This document shows positions 12,401 to 28,631 of a stretch of 64,000 nt of DNA, piece by piece; within the stretch, counting starts at the first letter, position 1; each line of letters begins with the position of its first letter. Source of the stretch: Bombus terrestris (lineage: Eukaryota > Arthropoda > Insecta > Hymenoptera > Apidae); assembly GCF_910591885.1 (NCBI RefSeq), contig NW_025963555.1, positions 5,890,001-5,954,000 of the forward strand, written 5' to 3'. The notes under the pieces are model-generated. The model saw only the letters and a program-made list of their open reading frames with translations. It made no database searches and had not been told where the DNA came from. The position numbers and the translations under genes are program-made.

Positions 12401-13509
12401 TAACGTTATACGTTATAACGTAGTAGTACATAACGTCAAACGTCACATAGTGATACAATATAACGTTATACGTTATAACGTAGTAGTATATAACGTTATA
12501 CGTTATAACGTAGTAGTACATAACGTCATACGTCCTATGGTGAAGCAATGTAACGTTATACGTTATAACGTAGTAGTATATAACGTTATACGTTATAACG
12601 TAGCAGTACATAACGTCATTCGTCCTATAGTGATACAATGTAACGTTATACGTTATAACGTAGTAGTATATAACGTTATACGTTATAACGTAGTAGTACA
12701 TAACGTCAAACGTCACATAGTGATACAATATAACGTTATACGTTATAACGTAGTAGTATATAACGTTATACGTTACAACGTAGTAGTACATAACGTCAGA
12801 CGTCCTATAGTGATACAATACAACGTTATACGTTTTAACGTAGAAGTACAAAACCTTAAACGTTATAACGTAATAGTACTTAACGTTATACGTTACTACG
12901 TAGCAGTACATAACGTCATACGTTCTATAGTGATACAATTTAACGTTATACGTTATAACGTAGTAGTACATAACGTTATACGTTATAACGTAGTAGTATA
13001 TAACGTTATACGTCCTATAGTGATACAATGTAACGTTATACGTTATAACGTAGTAGTATATAACGTTATACGTTATAACGTAGTAGTACATAACGTCAAA
13101 CGTCACATAGTGATACAATATAACGTTATACGTTATAACGTAGAAGTACATAACGTTATACGTTATAACGTAGTAGTACATAACGTTATACGTTATAAAG
13201 TAGTAGTGCATAACGTTATACGTTATAACGTAGTAGTATATAACGTTATACGTTATATCGTTGTAGTACATAACGTCATACGTCCTATAGTGATACAATG
13301 TAACGATATACGTTATAACGTAGTAGTATATAACGTTATACGTTATAACATAGTAGTATATAACGTTATACGTTATAACGTAGTAGTACATAACGTCAAA
13401 CGTCACATAGTGATACAATATAACGTTATACGTTATAACGTAGATGTACATAACGTTATACGTTATAAAGTAGTAGTACATAACGTCAGACGTCCTATAG
13501 TGATACAAT

Positions 13510-13749
13510 ATAACGTTATACGTTTTAACGTAGAAGTACAAAACCTTAAACGTTATAACGTAATAGTACTTAACGTTATACGTTACTACGTAGTAGTACA
13601 TAACGTCATACGTTCTATAGTGATACAATTTAACGTTATACGTTTTAACGTAGAAGTACAAAACCTTAAACGTTATAACGTAATAGTACTTAACGTTATA
13701 CGTTACTACGTAGTAGTACATAACGTCATACGTTCTATAGTGATACAAT
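13510..13749 (+). repeat. Doubled F-G cassette, copy 3
   Basis: F monomers at 13540 and 13660. It corresponds to 4237-4476 at offset 9,273. Confidence 0.92.
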
Positions 13750-15549
13750 TTAACGTTATACGTTATAACGTAGTAGTACATAACGTTATACGTTATAACG
13801 TAGTAGTATATAACGTTATACGTCCTATAGTGATACAATGTAACGTTATACGTTATAACGTAGTAGTATATAACGTTATACGTTATAACGTAGTAGTACA
13901 TAACGTCAAACGTCACATAGTGATACAATATAACGTTATACGTTATAACGTAGAAGTACATATCGTTATACCTTATAACGTAGTAGTACATAACGTTATA
14001 CGTTATAAAGTAGTAGTGAATAACGTTATACGTTATAACGTAGTAGTATATAACGTTATACGTCCTATAGTGATACAATGTAACGTTATACGTTATAACG
14101 TAGTAGTATATAACGTTATACGTTATAACGTAGTAGTATATAACGTTATACGTTATAACGTAGTAGCACATAACGTCAAACGTCACATAGTGATACAATA
14201 TAACGTTATAAGTTATAACGTAGTAGTACTTGACGTTATACGTTATAACGTAGTAGTACATAACGTCAAACGTCACATAGTGATACAATATAACGTTATA
14301 CGTTATAACGTAGAAGTACATAACGTTATACGTTATAATGTAGTAGTACATAACGTTATACGTTACAACGTAGTAGTACATAACGTCATACGTCCTATAG
14401 TGATACAATATAACGTTATACGTTATAACGTAGTAGTACTTAACGTTATACGTTACAACGTAGTAGTACATAACGTCAAACGTCACATAGTGATACAATA
14501 TAACGTTATACGTTATAACGTAGTAGTACATAACGTTATACGTCATATAGTAGTACAATATAACGTTATACGTTATAACGTAGTACTACATAACGTCAAA
14601 CGTCACATAGTGATACAATATAACGTTATACGTTATAACGTAGAAGTACATAACGTTATACGTTATGAAGTAGTAGTACATAACGTTATACGTTACAGCG
14701 TAGTAGTACATAATGTCATACGTCCCATAGTGATACAATGTAACTTTATACGTTATAACGTTGTAGTATATAACGTTATACGTTATAACGTAGTAGTACA
14801 TAACGTCATACGTCCTATGGTGATACAATGTAACGTTATACGTTATAACGTAGTAGTATATAACGTTATACGTTACAACGTAGTAGTACATAACGTCATA
14901 CGTCCTATAGTGATACAATATAACGTTATGCGTTTTAACGTAGAAGTACAAAACCTTAAACGTTATAACGTAATAGTACTTAACGTTATACGTTACTACG
15001 TAGTAGTACATAACGTCATACGATCTATAGTGATACAATTTAACGTTATACGTTATAACGTAGTAGTACATAACGTTATTCGTTATAACGTAGTAGTATA
15101 TAACGTTATACGTTATAACGTAGTAGTACATAACGTCAAACGTCACATAGTGATACAATATAACGTTATACGTTATAACGTAGAAGTACATAACGTTATA
15201 CGTTATAACGTAGTAGTACATAACGTTATACGTTATAAAGTAGTAGTGCATAACGTTATACGTTATAACGTAGTAGTATATAACGTTATACGTTATATCG
15301 TTGTAGTACATAACGTCATACGTCCTATAGTGATACAATGTAACGATATTCGTTATAACGTAGTAGTATATAACGTTATACGTTATAACGTAGTAGTATA
15401 TAACGTTATACGTTATAACGTAGTAGTACATAACGTCAAACGTCACATAGTGATACAATATAACGTTATACGATATAACGTAGAAGTACATAACGTTATA
15501 CGTTATAAAGTAGTAGTACATAACGTCAGACGTCCTATAGTGATACAAT

Positions 15550-15789
15550 ATAACGTTATACGTTTTAACGTAGAAGTACAAAACCTTAAACGTTATAACG
15601 TAATAGTACTTAACGTTATACGTTACTACGTAGTAGTACATAACGTCATACGTTCTATAGTGATACAATTTAACGTTAAACGTTTTAACGTAGAAGTACA
15701 AAACCTTAAACGTTATAACGTAATAGTACTTAACGTTATACGTTACTACGTAGTAGTACATAACGTCATACGTTCTATAGTGATACAAT
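15550..15789 (+). repeat. Doubled F-G cassette, copy 4
   Basis: F monomers at 15580 and 15700. It corresponds to 6277-6516 at offset 9,273. Confidence 0.92.
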
Positions 15790-16749
15790 TTAACGTTATA
15801 CGTTATAACGTAGTAGTACATAATGTTATACGTTATAACGTAGTAGTATATAACGTTATACGTCCTATAGTGATACAATGTAACGTTATACGTTATAACG
15901 TAGTAGTATATAACGTTATACGTTATAACGTAGTAGTACATAACGTCAAACGTCACATAGTGATACAATATAACGTTATACGTTATAACGTAGAAGTACA
16001 TAACGTTATACCTTATAACGTAGTAGTACATAACGTTATACGTTATAAAGTAGTAGTACATAACGTTATACGTTATAACGTAGTAGTATATAACGTTATA
16101 CGTCCTATAGTGATACAATGTAACGTTATACGTTATAACGTAGTAGTATATAACGTTATACGTTATAACGTAGTAGTATATAACGTTATACGTTATAACG
16201 TAGTAGCACATAACGTCAAACGTCACATAGTGATACAATATAACGTTATAAGTTATAACGTAGTAGTACTTGACGTTATACGTTATAAAGTAGTAGTACA
16301 TAACGTTATACGTTATAACGTAGTAGTATATAACGTTATACGTTATAACGTAGTAGTACATATCGTCATACGTCCTATAGTGATACAATGTAACGTTATA
16401 CGTTATAACGTAGTAGTATATAACGTTATACGTTATAACGTAGTAGTACATAACGTCAAACGTCACATAGTGATACAATATAACGTTATACGTTATAACG
16501 TAGAAGTACATAACGTTATACGTTATAATGTAGTAGTACATAACGTTATACGTTACAACGTAGTAGTACATAACGTCATACGTCCTATAGTGATACAATA
16601 TAACGTTATACGTTATAACGTAGTAGTACATAACGTCATACGTTACAACGTAGTAGTACATAACGTCAAACGTCACATAGTGATACAATATAACGTTATA
16701 CGTTATAACGTAGTAGTACATAACGTTATACATCATATAGTAGTACAAT

Positions 16750-16780
16750 ATAACCTTTATACGTTATAACGTAGTACTAC
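16750..16780 (+). repeat. 31-bp marker monomer, founder indel 1, copy 5
   Basis: Same signature, 7,291 bp after copy 4. Confidence 0.95.
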
Positions 16781-19700
16781 ATAACGTCAAACGTCACATA
16801 GTGATACAATATAACGTTATACGTTATAACGTAGAAGTACATAACGTTATACGTTATAAAGTAGTAGTACATAACGTTATACGTTACAGCGTAGTAGTAC
16901 ATAACGTCATACGTCCTATAGTGATACAATGTAACTTTATACGTTATAACGTAGTAGTATATAACGTTATACGTTATAACGTAGTAGTACATAACGTCAT
17001 TCGTGCTATAGTGATACAATGTAACGTTATACGTTATAACGTAGTAGTATATAACGTTATACGTTATAACGTAGTAGTACATAACGCCAAACGTCACATA
17101 GTGATACAATATAACGTTATACGTTATAACGTAGTAGTATATAACGTTATACGTTATAACGTAGTAGTACATAACGTCATTCGTCCTATAGTGATACAAT
17201 GTAACGTTATACGTTATAACGTAGAAGTACATAACGTTATACGTTATAAAGTAGTAGTACATAACGTTATACGTTACAGCGTAGTAGTACATAACGTCAT
17301 ACGTCCTATAGTGATACAATGTAACTTTATACGTTATAACGTAGTAGTATATAACGTTATACGTTATAACGTAGTAGTACATAACGTCATTCGTCCTATA
17401 GTGATACAATGTAACGTTATACGTTATAACGTAGTAGTATATAACGTTATACGTTATAACGTAGTAGTACATAACGTCAAACGTCACATAGTGATACAAT
17501 ATAACGTTATACGTTATAACGTAGTAGTATATAACGTTATACGTTATAACGTAGTAGTACATAACGTCATACATCCTATAGTGGTACAATGTAACGTTAT
17601 ACGTTATAACGTAATAGTACGTAACGTCAAACGTCACATAGTGATACAATATAACGTTATACGTTATAACGTAGAAGTACAAAACGTTATACGTTATAAC
17701 GTAGTAGTACTTAACATTATATGTTACTACGTAGTAGTACATAACGTCATACGTCCTATAGTGATACCATGTAACGTTATACGTTGTAATGTAGAAGTAC
17801 AAAACGTTATACGTTGTAACATAGTAGTATATAACGTTATACGATATAACGTAGTAGTACATAACGTCAAACGTCACATAGTCATACAATGTAACGTTAT
17901 ACGTTATAACGTTGTACTATATAACGTTATACGTTATAACGTAGTAGTACATAACGTCATACGTTACAACGTAGTAGTACATAACGTCAAACGTCACTTA
18001 GTGATACAATATAACGTTATACGTTATAACGTAGTTGTACATAACGTCATACGTCCTATAGTGATACAATGTAACTTTATACGTTATAACGTAGTAGTAT
18101 ATAACGTCATACGATACAACGTAGTAGTACATAACGTCATACGTCCTATAGTGATACAATATAACGTTATACGTTATAACGTAGAAGTACAAAACGTTAT
18201 ACGTTATAACGTAGTAGTACATAACGTTATACGTTACAACGTAATAGTACATAACGTCATACGTCCTATAGTGATACAAGATAACGTTATACGTTATAAC
18301 GTAGAAGTACAAAACGTTATACGTTATAACGTAGTAGTACGTAACGTTATACGTTACCACGTAGTAGTACATAACGTCATACGTCCTATAGTGATACAAT
18401 ATAATGTTATACGTTATAACGTAGTAGTATATAACGTTATACGTTATAACGTAGTAGTACATAACGTTATACGTTACAACGTAGTAGTACATAACGTCAT
18501 ACGTCCTATAGTGATACAATGTAACGTTATACGTTATAACGTAGTAGTATATAACGTTATACGTTATAACGTAATAGTACATAACGTCATACGTTACAAC
18601 GTAGTAGTACATAACGTCAAACGTCACTTAGTGATACAATATAACGTTATACGTTATAACGTAGTAGTACATAACGTCATATGTCCTATAGTGATACAAT
18701 GTAACTTTATACGTTATAACGTAGTAGTATATAACGTTATACGTTATAACGTAGTAGTACATAACGTCAAACGTCACATAGTGATACAATATAACGTTAT
18801 ACGTTATAACGTAGAAGTACATAACGTTATACGTTATAAGGTAGTAGTACATAACGTTATACGTTACAACGTAGTAGTACATAACGTCATACGTCCTATA
18901 GTGATACAATGTAACTTTGTACGTTATAACGTAGTAGTATATAACGTTATACGTTATAACGTAGTAGTACATAACGTCAAACGTCACATAGTGATACAAT
19001 ATAACGTTATACGTTATAACGTAGAAGTACAAAACGTTATACGTTATAACGTAGTAGTACATAAGGTTATACGTTACAACGTAATAGTACATAACGTCAT
19101 ACGCCCTATAGTGATACAAGATAACGTTATACGTTATAACGTAGAAGTACAAAACGTTACACGTTGTAACGTAGTAGTACGTAACGTTATACGTTACCAC
19201 GTAGTAGTACATAACGTCATACGTCCTATAGTGATACAATATAATGTTATACGTTATAACGTAGTAGTATATAACGTTATACGTTATAACGTAGTAGTAC
19301 ATAACGTTATACGTTACAACGTAGTAGTACATAACGTCATACGTCCTATAGTGATACAATGTAACGTTATACGTTATAACGTAGTAGTATATAACGTTAT
19401 ACGTTATAACGTAATAGTTCATAACGTCATACGTTACAACGTAGTAGTACATAACCTCATACGTCCTATAGTGATACAATGTAACGTTATACGTTATAAC
19501 GTAGTAGTATATAACGTTATACGTTATAACGTAATAGTACATAACGTCATACGTTACAACGTAGTAGTACATAACGTCAAACGTCACTTAGTGATACAAT
19601 ATAACGTTATACGTTATAACGTAGTAGTACATAACGTTACACGTCATATAGTAGTACAATATAACGTTATACGTTATAACGTAGAACTACATAACGTCAT

Positions 19701-22700
19701 TCGTCCTATAGTGATACAATGTAACGTTATACGTTATAACGTAGTAGTATATAACGTTATACGTTATAACGTAGTAGTACATAACGTTACACGTCATATA
19801 GTAGTACAATATAACGTTATACGTTATAACGTAGAACTACATAACGTCATTCGTCCTATAGTGATACAATGTAACGTTATACGTTATAACGTAGTAGTAT
19901 ATAACGTTATACGTTATAACGTAATAGTTCATAACGTCATACGTTACAACGTAGTAGTACATAACCTCATACGTCCTATAGTGATACAATGTAACGTTAT
20001 ACGTTATAACGTAGTAGTATATAACGTTATACGTTATAACGTAGTAGTACATAACGTCATACGTCCTATGGTGAAGCAATGTAACGTTATACGTTATAAC
20101 GTAGTAGTATATAACGTTACACGTCATATAGTAGTACAATATAACGTTATACGTTATAACGTAGTACTACATAACGTCAAACGTCACATAGTGATACAAT
20201 ATAACGTTATACGTTATAACGTAGAAGTACAAAACGTTATACGTTATAACGTAGTAGTACATAAGGTTATACGTTACAACGTAATAGTACATAACGTCAT
20301 ACGTCCTATAGTGATACAAGATAACGTTATACGTTATAACGTAGAAGTACAAAACGTTATACGTTATAACGTAGTAGTACGTAACGTTATACGTTACCAC
20401 GTAGTAGTACATAACGTCATACGTCCTATAGTGATACAATATAATGTTATACGTTATAACGTAGTAGTATATAACGTTATACGTTATTATGTAGTAGTAC
20501 ATAACGTTATACGTTACAACGTAGTAGTACATAACGTCATACGTCCTATAGTGATACAATGTAACGTTATACGTTATAACGTAGTAGTATATAACGTTAT
20601 ACGTTATAACGTAATAGTACATAACGTCATACGTTACAACGTAGTAGTACATAACGTCAAACGTCACTTAGTGATACAATATAACGTTATACGTTATAAC
20701 GTAGTAGTACATAACGTTACACGTCATATAGTAGTACAATATAACGTTATACGTTATAACGTAGTACTACATAACGTCAAACGTCACATAGTGATACAAT
20801 ATAACGTTATACGTTATAACGTAGAAGTACATAACGTTATTCGTTATAAAGTAGTAGTACATAACGTTATACGTTACAACGTAGTAGTACATAACGTCAT
20901 ACGTCTTATAGTGATACAATGTAACTTTGTACGTCATAACGTAGTAGTATATAACGTTATACGTTATAACGTAGCAGTACATAACGTCATTCGTCCTATA
21001 GTGATACAATGTAATGTTATACGTTATGACGTAGTAGTATATAACGTTATACGTTATAACGTAGTAGTACATAACGTTATACGTTATAACGTAGTAGTAT
21101 ATAACGTTATACGTTATATCGTTGTAGTACATAACGTCATACGTCCTATAGTGATACAATGTAACGTTATACGTTATAACGTAGTAGTATATAACGTTAT
21201 ACGTTATAACGTAGTAGTACATAACGTCAAACGTCACATAGTGATACAATATAACGTTATACGTTATAACGTAGAAGTACATAACGTTATACGTTATAAC
21301 GTAGTAGTATATAACGTTATACGTCCTATAGTGATACAATGTAACGTTATACGTTATAACGTAGTAGTATATAACGTTATACGTTATAACGTAGTAGTAC
21401 ATAACGTCAAACGTCACATAGTGATACAATATAACGTTATACGATATAACGTAGAAGTACATAACGTTATACGTTATAATGTAGTAGTACATAACGTTAT
21501 ACGTTACTACGTAGTAGTACATAACGTCATTCGTCTTATAGTGATACAATTTAACGTTATACGTTATAACGTAGTAGTACATAACGTTATACGTTATAAC
21601 GTAGTAGTATATAACGTTATACGTTACAACGTAGTAGTACATAACGTCAGACGTCCTATAGTGATACAATACAACGTTATACGTTTTAACGTAGAAGTAC
21701 AAAACCTTAAACGTTATAACGTAATAGTACTTAACGTTATACGTTACTACGTAGCAGTACATAACGTCATTCGTCTTATAGTGATACAATTTAACGTTAT
21801 ACGTTATAACGTAGTAGTACATAACGTTATACGTTATAACGTAGTAGTATATAACGTTATACGTCCTATAGTGATACAATGTAACGTTATACGTTATAAC
21901 GTAGTAGTATATAACGTTATACGTTATAACGTAGTAGTACATAACGTCAAACGTCACATAGTGATACAATATAACGTTATACGTTATAACGTAGAAGTAC
22001 ATAACGTTATACCTTATAACGTAGTAGTGCATAACGTTATACGTTATAAAGTAGTAGTACATAACGTTATACGTTATAACGTAGTAGTATATAACGTTAT
22101 ACGTTATATCGTTGTAGTACATAACGTCATACGTCCTATAGTGATACAATGTAACGTTATACGTTATAACGTAGTAGTATATAACGTTATACGTTATAAC
22201 GTAGTAGTACATAACGTCAAACGTCACATAGTGATACAATATAACGTTATACGTTATAACGTAGTAGTATATAACGTTATACGATATAACGTAGTAGTAC
22301 ATAACGTTATACGTTACAACGTAGTAGTACATAACGTCATACGTCCTATAGTGATACAATGTAACGTTATACGTTATAACGTAGTAGTATATAACGTTAT
22401 ACGTTATAACGTAGTAGTACATAACGTCAAACGTCACATAGTGATACAATATAACGTTATACGATATAACGTAGAAGTACATAACGTTATACGTTATAAT
22501 GTAGTAGTACATAACGTTATACGTTACTACGTAGTAGTACATAACGTCACACGTTCTATAGTGATACAATTTAACGTTATACGTTATAACGTAGTAGTAC
22601 ATAACGTTATACATTATAACGTAGTAGTATATAACGTTATACGTCCTATAGTGATACAATGTAACGTTATACGTTATAACGTAGTAGTATATAACGTTAT

Positions 22701-25700
22701 ACGTTATAACGTAGTAGTACATAACGTCAAACGTCACATAGTGATACAATATAACGTTATACGTTATAACGTAGAAGTACATAACGTTATACCTTATAAC
22801 GTAGTAGTACATAACGTTATACGTTACAACGTAGTAGTACATAACGTCATACGTCCTATAGTGATACAATGTAACTTTATACGTTATAACGTAGTAGTAC
22901 ATAACGTTATACGTTATAACGTAGTAGCATATAACGTTATACGTCCTATAGTGATACAATGTAACTTTATACGTTATAACGTAGTAGTACATAACGTCAT
23001 TCGTCCTATAGTGATACAATGTAACGTTATACGTTATAACGTAGTAGTATATAACGTTATACGTTATAACGTAGTAGTACATAACGTCAAACGTCACATA
23101 GTGATACAATATAACGTTATACGTTATAACGTAGTAGTATATAACGTTATACGTTATAACGTAGTAGTACATAACGTCATACGTCCTATGGTGATACAAT
23201 GTAACGTTATACGTTATAACGTAGTAGTATATAACGTTATACGTTACAACGTAGTAGTACATAACGTCATACGTCCTATAGTGATACAATATATCGTTAT
23301 GCGTTTTAACGTAGAAGTACAAAACCTTAAACGCTATAACGTAATAGTACTTAACGTTATACGTTACTACGTAGTAGTACATAACGTCATACGTCCTATG
23401 GTGATACAATGTAACGTTATACGTTATAACGTAGTAGTATATAACGTTATACGTTACAACGTAGTAGTATATAACGTTATACGTCCTATAGTGATACAAT
23501 GTAACGTTATACGTTATAACGTAGTAGTATATAACGTTATACGTTATAACGTAGTAGTACATAACGTCAAACGTCACATAGTGATACAATATAACGTTAT
23601 ACGTTATAACGTAGAAGTACATAACGTTATACGTTATAACGTAGTAGTACATAACGTTATACGTTATAAAGTAGTAGTGCATAACGTTATACGTTATAAC
23701 GTAGTAGTGTATAACGTTATACGTTATATCGTTGTAGTACATAACGTCATACGTCCTATGGTGATACAATGTAACGTTATACGATATAACGTAGTAGTAT
23801 ATAACGTTATACGTTATAACGTAGTAGTACATAACGTTATACGTTATAACGTAGTAGTACATATCGTCATACGTCCTATAGTGATACAATGTAACCTTAT
23901 ACGTTATAACGTAGTAGTATATAACGTTATACGTTATAACGTAGTAGTACATAACGTCAAACGTCACATAGTGATACAATGTAACGTTATACGTTATAAC
24001 GTAGAAGTATATAACGTTATACGTTATAACGTAATAGTACATAACGTCATACGTTACAACGTAGTAGTACATAACGTCAAACGTCACTTAGTGATACAAT
24101 ATAACGTTATACGTTATAACGTAGTAGTACATAACGTTACACGTCATATAGTAGTACAATATAACGTTATACGTTATAACGTAGTACTACATAACGTCAA
24201 ACGTCACATAGTGATACAATATAACGTTATACGTTATAACGTAGAAGTACATAACGTTATACGTTATAAAGTAGTAGTACATAACGTTATACGTTACAAC
24301 GTAGTAGTACATAACGTCATACGTCCTATAGTGATACAATGTAACGTTATACGTTATAACGTAGTAGTATATAACGTTATACGTTATAACGTAGTAGTAC
24401 ATAACGTCAAACGTCACATAGTGATACAATATAACGTTATACGTTATAACGTAGAAGTACATATCGTTATACCTTATAACGTAGTAGTACATAACGTTAT
24501 ACGTTATAAAGTAGTAGTGAATAACGTTATACGTTATAACGTAGTAGTATATAAAGTTATACGTCCTATAGTGATACAATGTAACGTTATACGTTATAAC
24601 GTAGTAGTATATAACGTTATACGTTATAACGTAGTAGTATATAACGTTATACGTTATAACGTAGTAGCACATAACGTCAAACGTCACATAGTGATACAAT
24701 ATAACGTTATAAGTTATAACGTAGTAGTACTTGACGTTATACGTTATAACGTAGTAGTACATAACGTCAAACGTCACATAGTGATACAATATAACGTTAT
24801 ACGTTATAACGTAGAAGTACATAACGTTATACGTTATAATGTAGTAGTACATAACGTTATACGTTACAACGTAGTAGTACATAACGTCATACGTCCTATA
24901 GTGATACAATATAACGTTATACGTTATAACGTAATAGTACATAACGTCATACGTTACAACGTAGTAGTACATAACGTCAAACGTCACTTAGTGATACAAT
25001 ATAACGTTATACGTTATAACGTAGTAGTACATAACGTTACACGTCATATAGTAGTACAATATAACGTTATACGTTATAACGTAGTACTACATAACGTCAA
25101 ACGTCACATAGTGATACAATATAACGTTATACGTTATAACGTAGAAGTACATAACGTTATACGTTATAAAGTAGTAGTACATAACGTTATACGTTACAAC
25201 GTAGTAGTACATAACGTCATACGTCCTATAGTGATACAATGTAACTTTGTACGTTATAACGTAGTAGTATATAACGTTATACGTTATAACGTAGTAGTGC
25301 ATAACGTCATACGTCCTATGGTGAAGCAATGTAACGTTATACGTTATAACGTAGTAGTATATAACGTTATACGTTATAACGTAGTAGTACATAACGTCAT
25401 TCGTCCTATAGTGATACAATGTAACGTTATACGTTATAACGTAGTAGTATATAACGTTATACGTTATAACGTAGTTGTACATAACGTCAAACGTCACATA
25501 GTGATACAATATAACGTTATACGTTATAACGTAGTAGTATATAACGTTATACGTTACAACGTAGTAGTACATAACGTCAGACGTCCTATAGTGATACAAT
25601 ACAACGTAATACGTTTTAACGTAGAAGTACAAAACCTTAAACGTTATAACGTAATAGTACTTAACGTTATACGTTACTACGTAGCAGTACATAACGTCAT

Positions 25701-26320
25701 ACGTTCTATAGTGATACAATTTAACGTTATACGTTATAACGTAGTAGTACATAACGTTATACGTTATAACGTAGTAGTATATAACGTTATACGTCCTATA
25801 GTGATACAATGTAACGTTATACGTTATAACGTAGTAGTATATAACGTTATACGTTATAACGTAGTAGTACATAACGTCAAACGTCACATAGTGATACAAT
25901 ATAACGTTATACGTTATAACGTAGAAGTACATAACGTTATACGTTATAACGTAGTAGTACATAACGTTATACGTTATAAAGTAGTAGTGCATAACGTTAT
26001 ACGTTATAACGTAGTAGTATATAACGTTATACGTTATATCGTTGTAGTACATAACGTCATACGTCCTATAGTGATACAATGTAACGATATACGTTATAAC
26101 GTAGTAGTATATAACGTTATACGTTATAACGTAGTAGTATATAACGTTATACGTTATAACGTAGTAGTATATAACGTTATACGTTATAACGTAGTAGTAC
26201 ATAACGTCAAACGTCACATAGTGATACAATATAACGTTATACGTTATAACGTTGATGTACATAACGTTATACGTTATAAAGTAGTAGTACATAACGTCAG
26301 ACGTCCTATAGTGATACAAT

Positions 26321-26560
26321 ATAACGTTATACGTTTTAACGTAGAAGTACAAAACCTTAAACGTTATAACGTAATAGTACTTAACGTTATACGTTACTAC
26401 GTAGTAGTACATAACGTCATACGTTCTATAGTGATACAATTTAACGTTATACGTTTTAACGTAGAAGTACAAAACCTTAAACGTTATAACGTAATAGTAC
26501 TTAACGTTATACGTTACTACGTAGTAGTACATAACGTCATACGTTCTATAGTGATACAAT
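26321..26560 (+). repeat. Doubled F-G cassette, copy 5
   Basis: F monomers at 26351 and 26471, in the part of block 5 that resembles block 4. Confidence 0.92.
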
Positions 26561-28600
26561 TTAACGTTATACGTTATAACGTAGTAGTACATAACGTTAT
26601 ACGTTATAACGTAGTAGTATATAACGTTATACGTCCTATAGTGATACAATGTAACGTTATACGTTATAACGTAGTAGTATATAACGTTATACGTTATAAC
26701 GTAGTAGTACATAACGTCAAACGTCACATAGTGATACAATATAACGTTATACGTTATAACGTAGAAGTACATATCGTTATACCTTATAACGTAGTAGTAC
26801 ATAACGTTATACGTTATAAAGTAGTAGTGAATAACGTTATACGTTATAACGTAGTAGTATATAACGTTATACGTCCTATAGTGATACAATGTAACGTTAT
26901 ACGTTATAACGTAGTAGTATATATCGTTATACGTTATAACGTAGTAGTATATAACGTTATACGTTATGCCGTAGTAGCACATAACGTCAAACGTCACATA
27001 GTGATACAATATAACGTTATAAGTTATAACGTAGTAGTACTTGACGTTATACGTTATAACGTAGTAGTACATAACGTCAAACGTCACATAGTGATACAAT
27101 ATAACGTTATACGTTATAACGTAGAAGTACATAACGTTATACGTTATAATGTAGTAGTACATAACGTTATACGTTACAACGCAGTAGTACATAACGTCAT
27201 ACGTCCTATAGTGATACAATATAACGTTATACGTTATAACGTAGTAGTACTTAACGTTATACGTTACAACGTAGTAGTACATAACGTCAAACGTCACATA
27301 GTGATACAATATAACGTTATACGTTATAACGTAGTAGTACTTAACGTTATACGTTACAACGTAGTAGTACATAACGTCAAACGTCACATAGTGATACAAT
27401 ATAACGTTATACGTTATAACGTAGTAGTACATAACGTTATACGTCATATAGTAGTACAATATAACGTTATACGTTATAACGTAGTACTACATAACGTCAA
27501 ACGTCACATAGTGATACAATATAACGTTATACGTTATAACGTAGAAGTACATAACGTTATACGTTATGAAGTAGTAGTACATAACGATATACGTTACAGC
27601 GTAGTAGTACATAATGTCATACGTCCTATAGTGATACAATGTAACTTTGTACGTTATAACGTAGTAGTATATAACGTTATACGTTATAACGTAGTAGTAC
27701 ATAACGTCATACGTCCTATGGTGATACAATGTAACGTTATACGTTATAACGTAGTAGTATATAACGTTATACGTTACAACGTAGTAGTACATAACGTCAT
27801 ACGTCCTATAGTGATACAATATAACGTTATGCGTTTTAACGTAGAAGTACAAAACCTTAAACGTTATAACGTAATAGTACTTAACGTTATACGTTACTAC
27901 GTAGTAGTACATAACGTCATACGATCTATAGTGATACAATTTAACGTTATACGTTATAACGTAGTAGTACATAACGTTATACGTTATAACGTAGTAGTAT
28001 ATAACGTTATACGTCCTATAGTGATACAATGTAACGTTATACGTTATAACGTAGTAGTATATAACGTTATACGTTATAACGTAGTAGTACATAACGTCAA
28101 ACGTCACATAGTGATACAATATAACGTTATACGTTATAACGTAGAAGTACATAACGTTATACGTTATAACGTAGTAGTACATAACGTTATACGTTATAAA
28201 GTAGTAGTGCATAACGTTATACGTTATAACGTAGTAGTATATAACGTTATACGTTATATCGTTGTAGTACATAACGTCATACGTCCTATAGTGATACAAT
28301 GTAACGATATTCGTTATAACGTAGTAGTATATAACGTTATACGTTATAACGTAGTAGTATATAACATTATACGTTATAACGTAGTAGTACATAACGTCAT
28401 ACGTCCTATGGTGAAGCAATGTAACGTTATACGTTATAACGTAGTAGTATATAACGTTATACGTTATAACGTAGTAGTATATAACGTTATACGTTACAAC
28501 GTAGTAGTACATAACGTCAGACGTCACATAGTGATACAATATAACGTTATACGTTATAACGTAGTAGTACATAACGTTATACATCATATAGTAGTACAAT

Positions 28601-28631
28601 ATAACCTTTATACGTTATAACGTAGTACTAC
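28601..28631 (+). repeat. 31-bp marker monomer, founder indel 1, copy 6
   Basis: Same signature, 11,851 bp after copy 5. Confidence 0.95.

Larger units (their letters stand above)
9490..16780 (+). repeat. HOR block 4, 7,291 bp (long type P, second copy)
   Basis: Second copy of the long P block, 243 x 30 + 1 bp. Relative to 877-7207 it has an extra 390 bp at about 11283-11672 and an extra 270 bp at about 12504-12773, which includes the GTGAAGCAAT variant. It also keeps 300 bp near 16080-16380 that block 1 lacks; the same 300 bp is present at about 176-476, so block 1 probably lost it. It contains two doubled F-G cassettes at 13510-13749 and 15550-15789. Confidence 0.86.
16781..28631 (+). repeat. 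HOR block 5, 11,851 bp (longest block, composite)
   Basis: This is the longest block, 395 x 30 + 1 bp. Its left part (to about 19.59 kb) is nearly identical to the start of the block beginning at 30613. Its right part (about 25.08-28.6 kb) resembles the ends of block 4: junction modules near 25084 and 27484 are followed by the same monomer series. It therefore looks like a fusion of the two block types. Junction modules also lie near 20164, 20764 and 24184, and a doubled F-G cassette is at 26321-26560. Confidence 0.84.
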
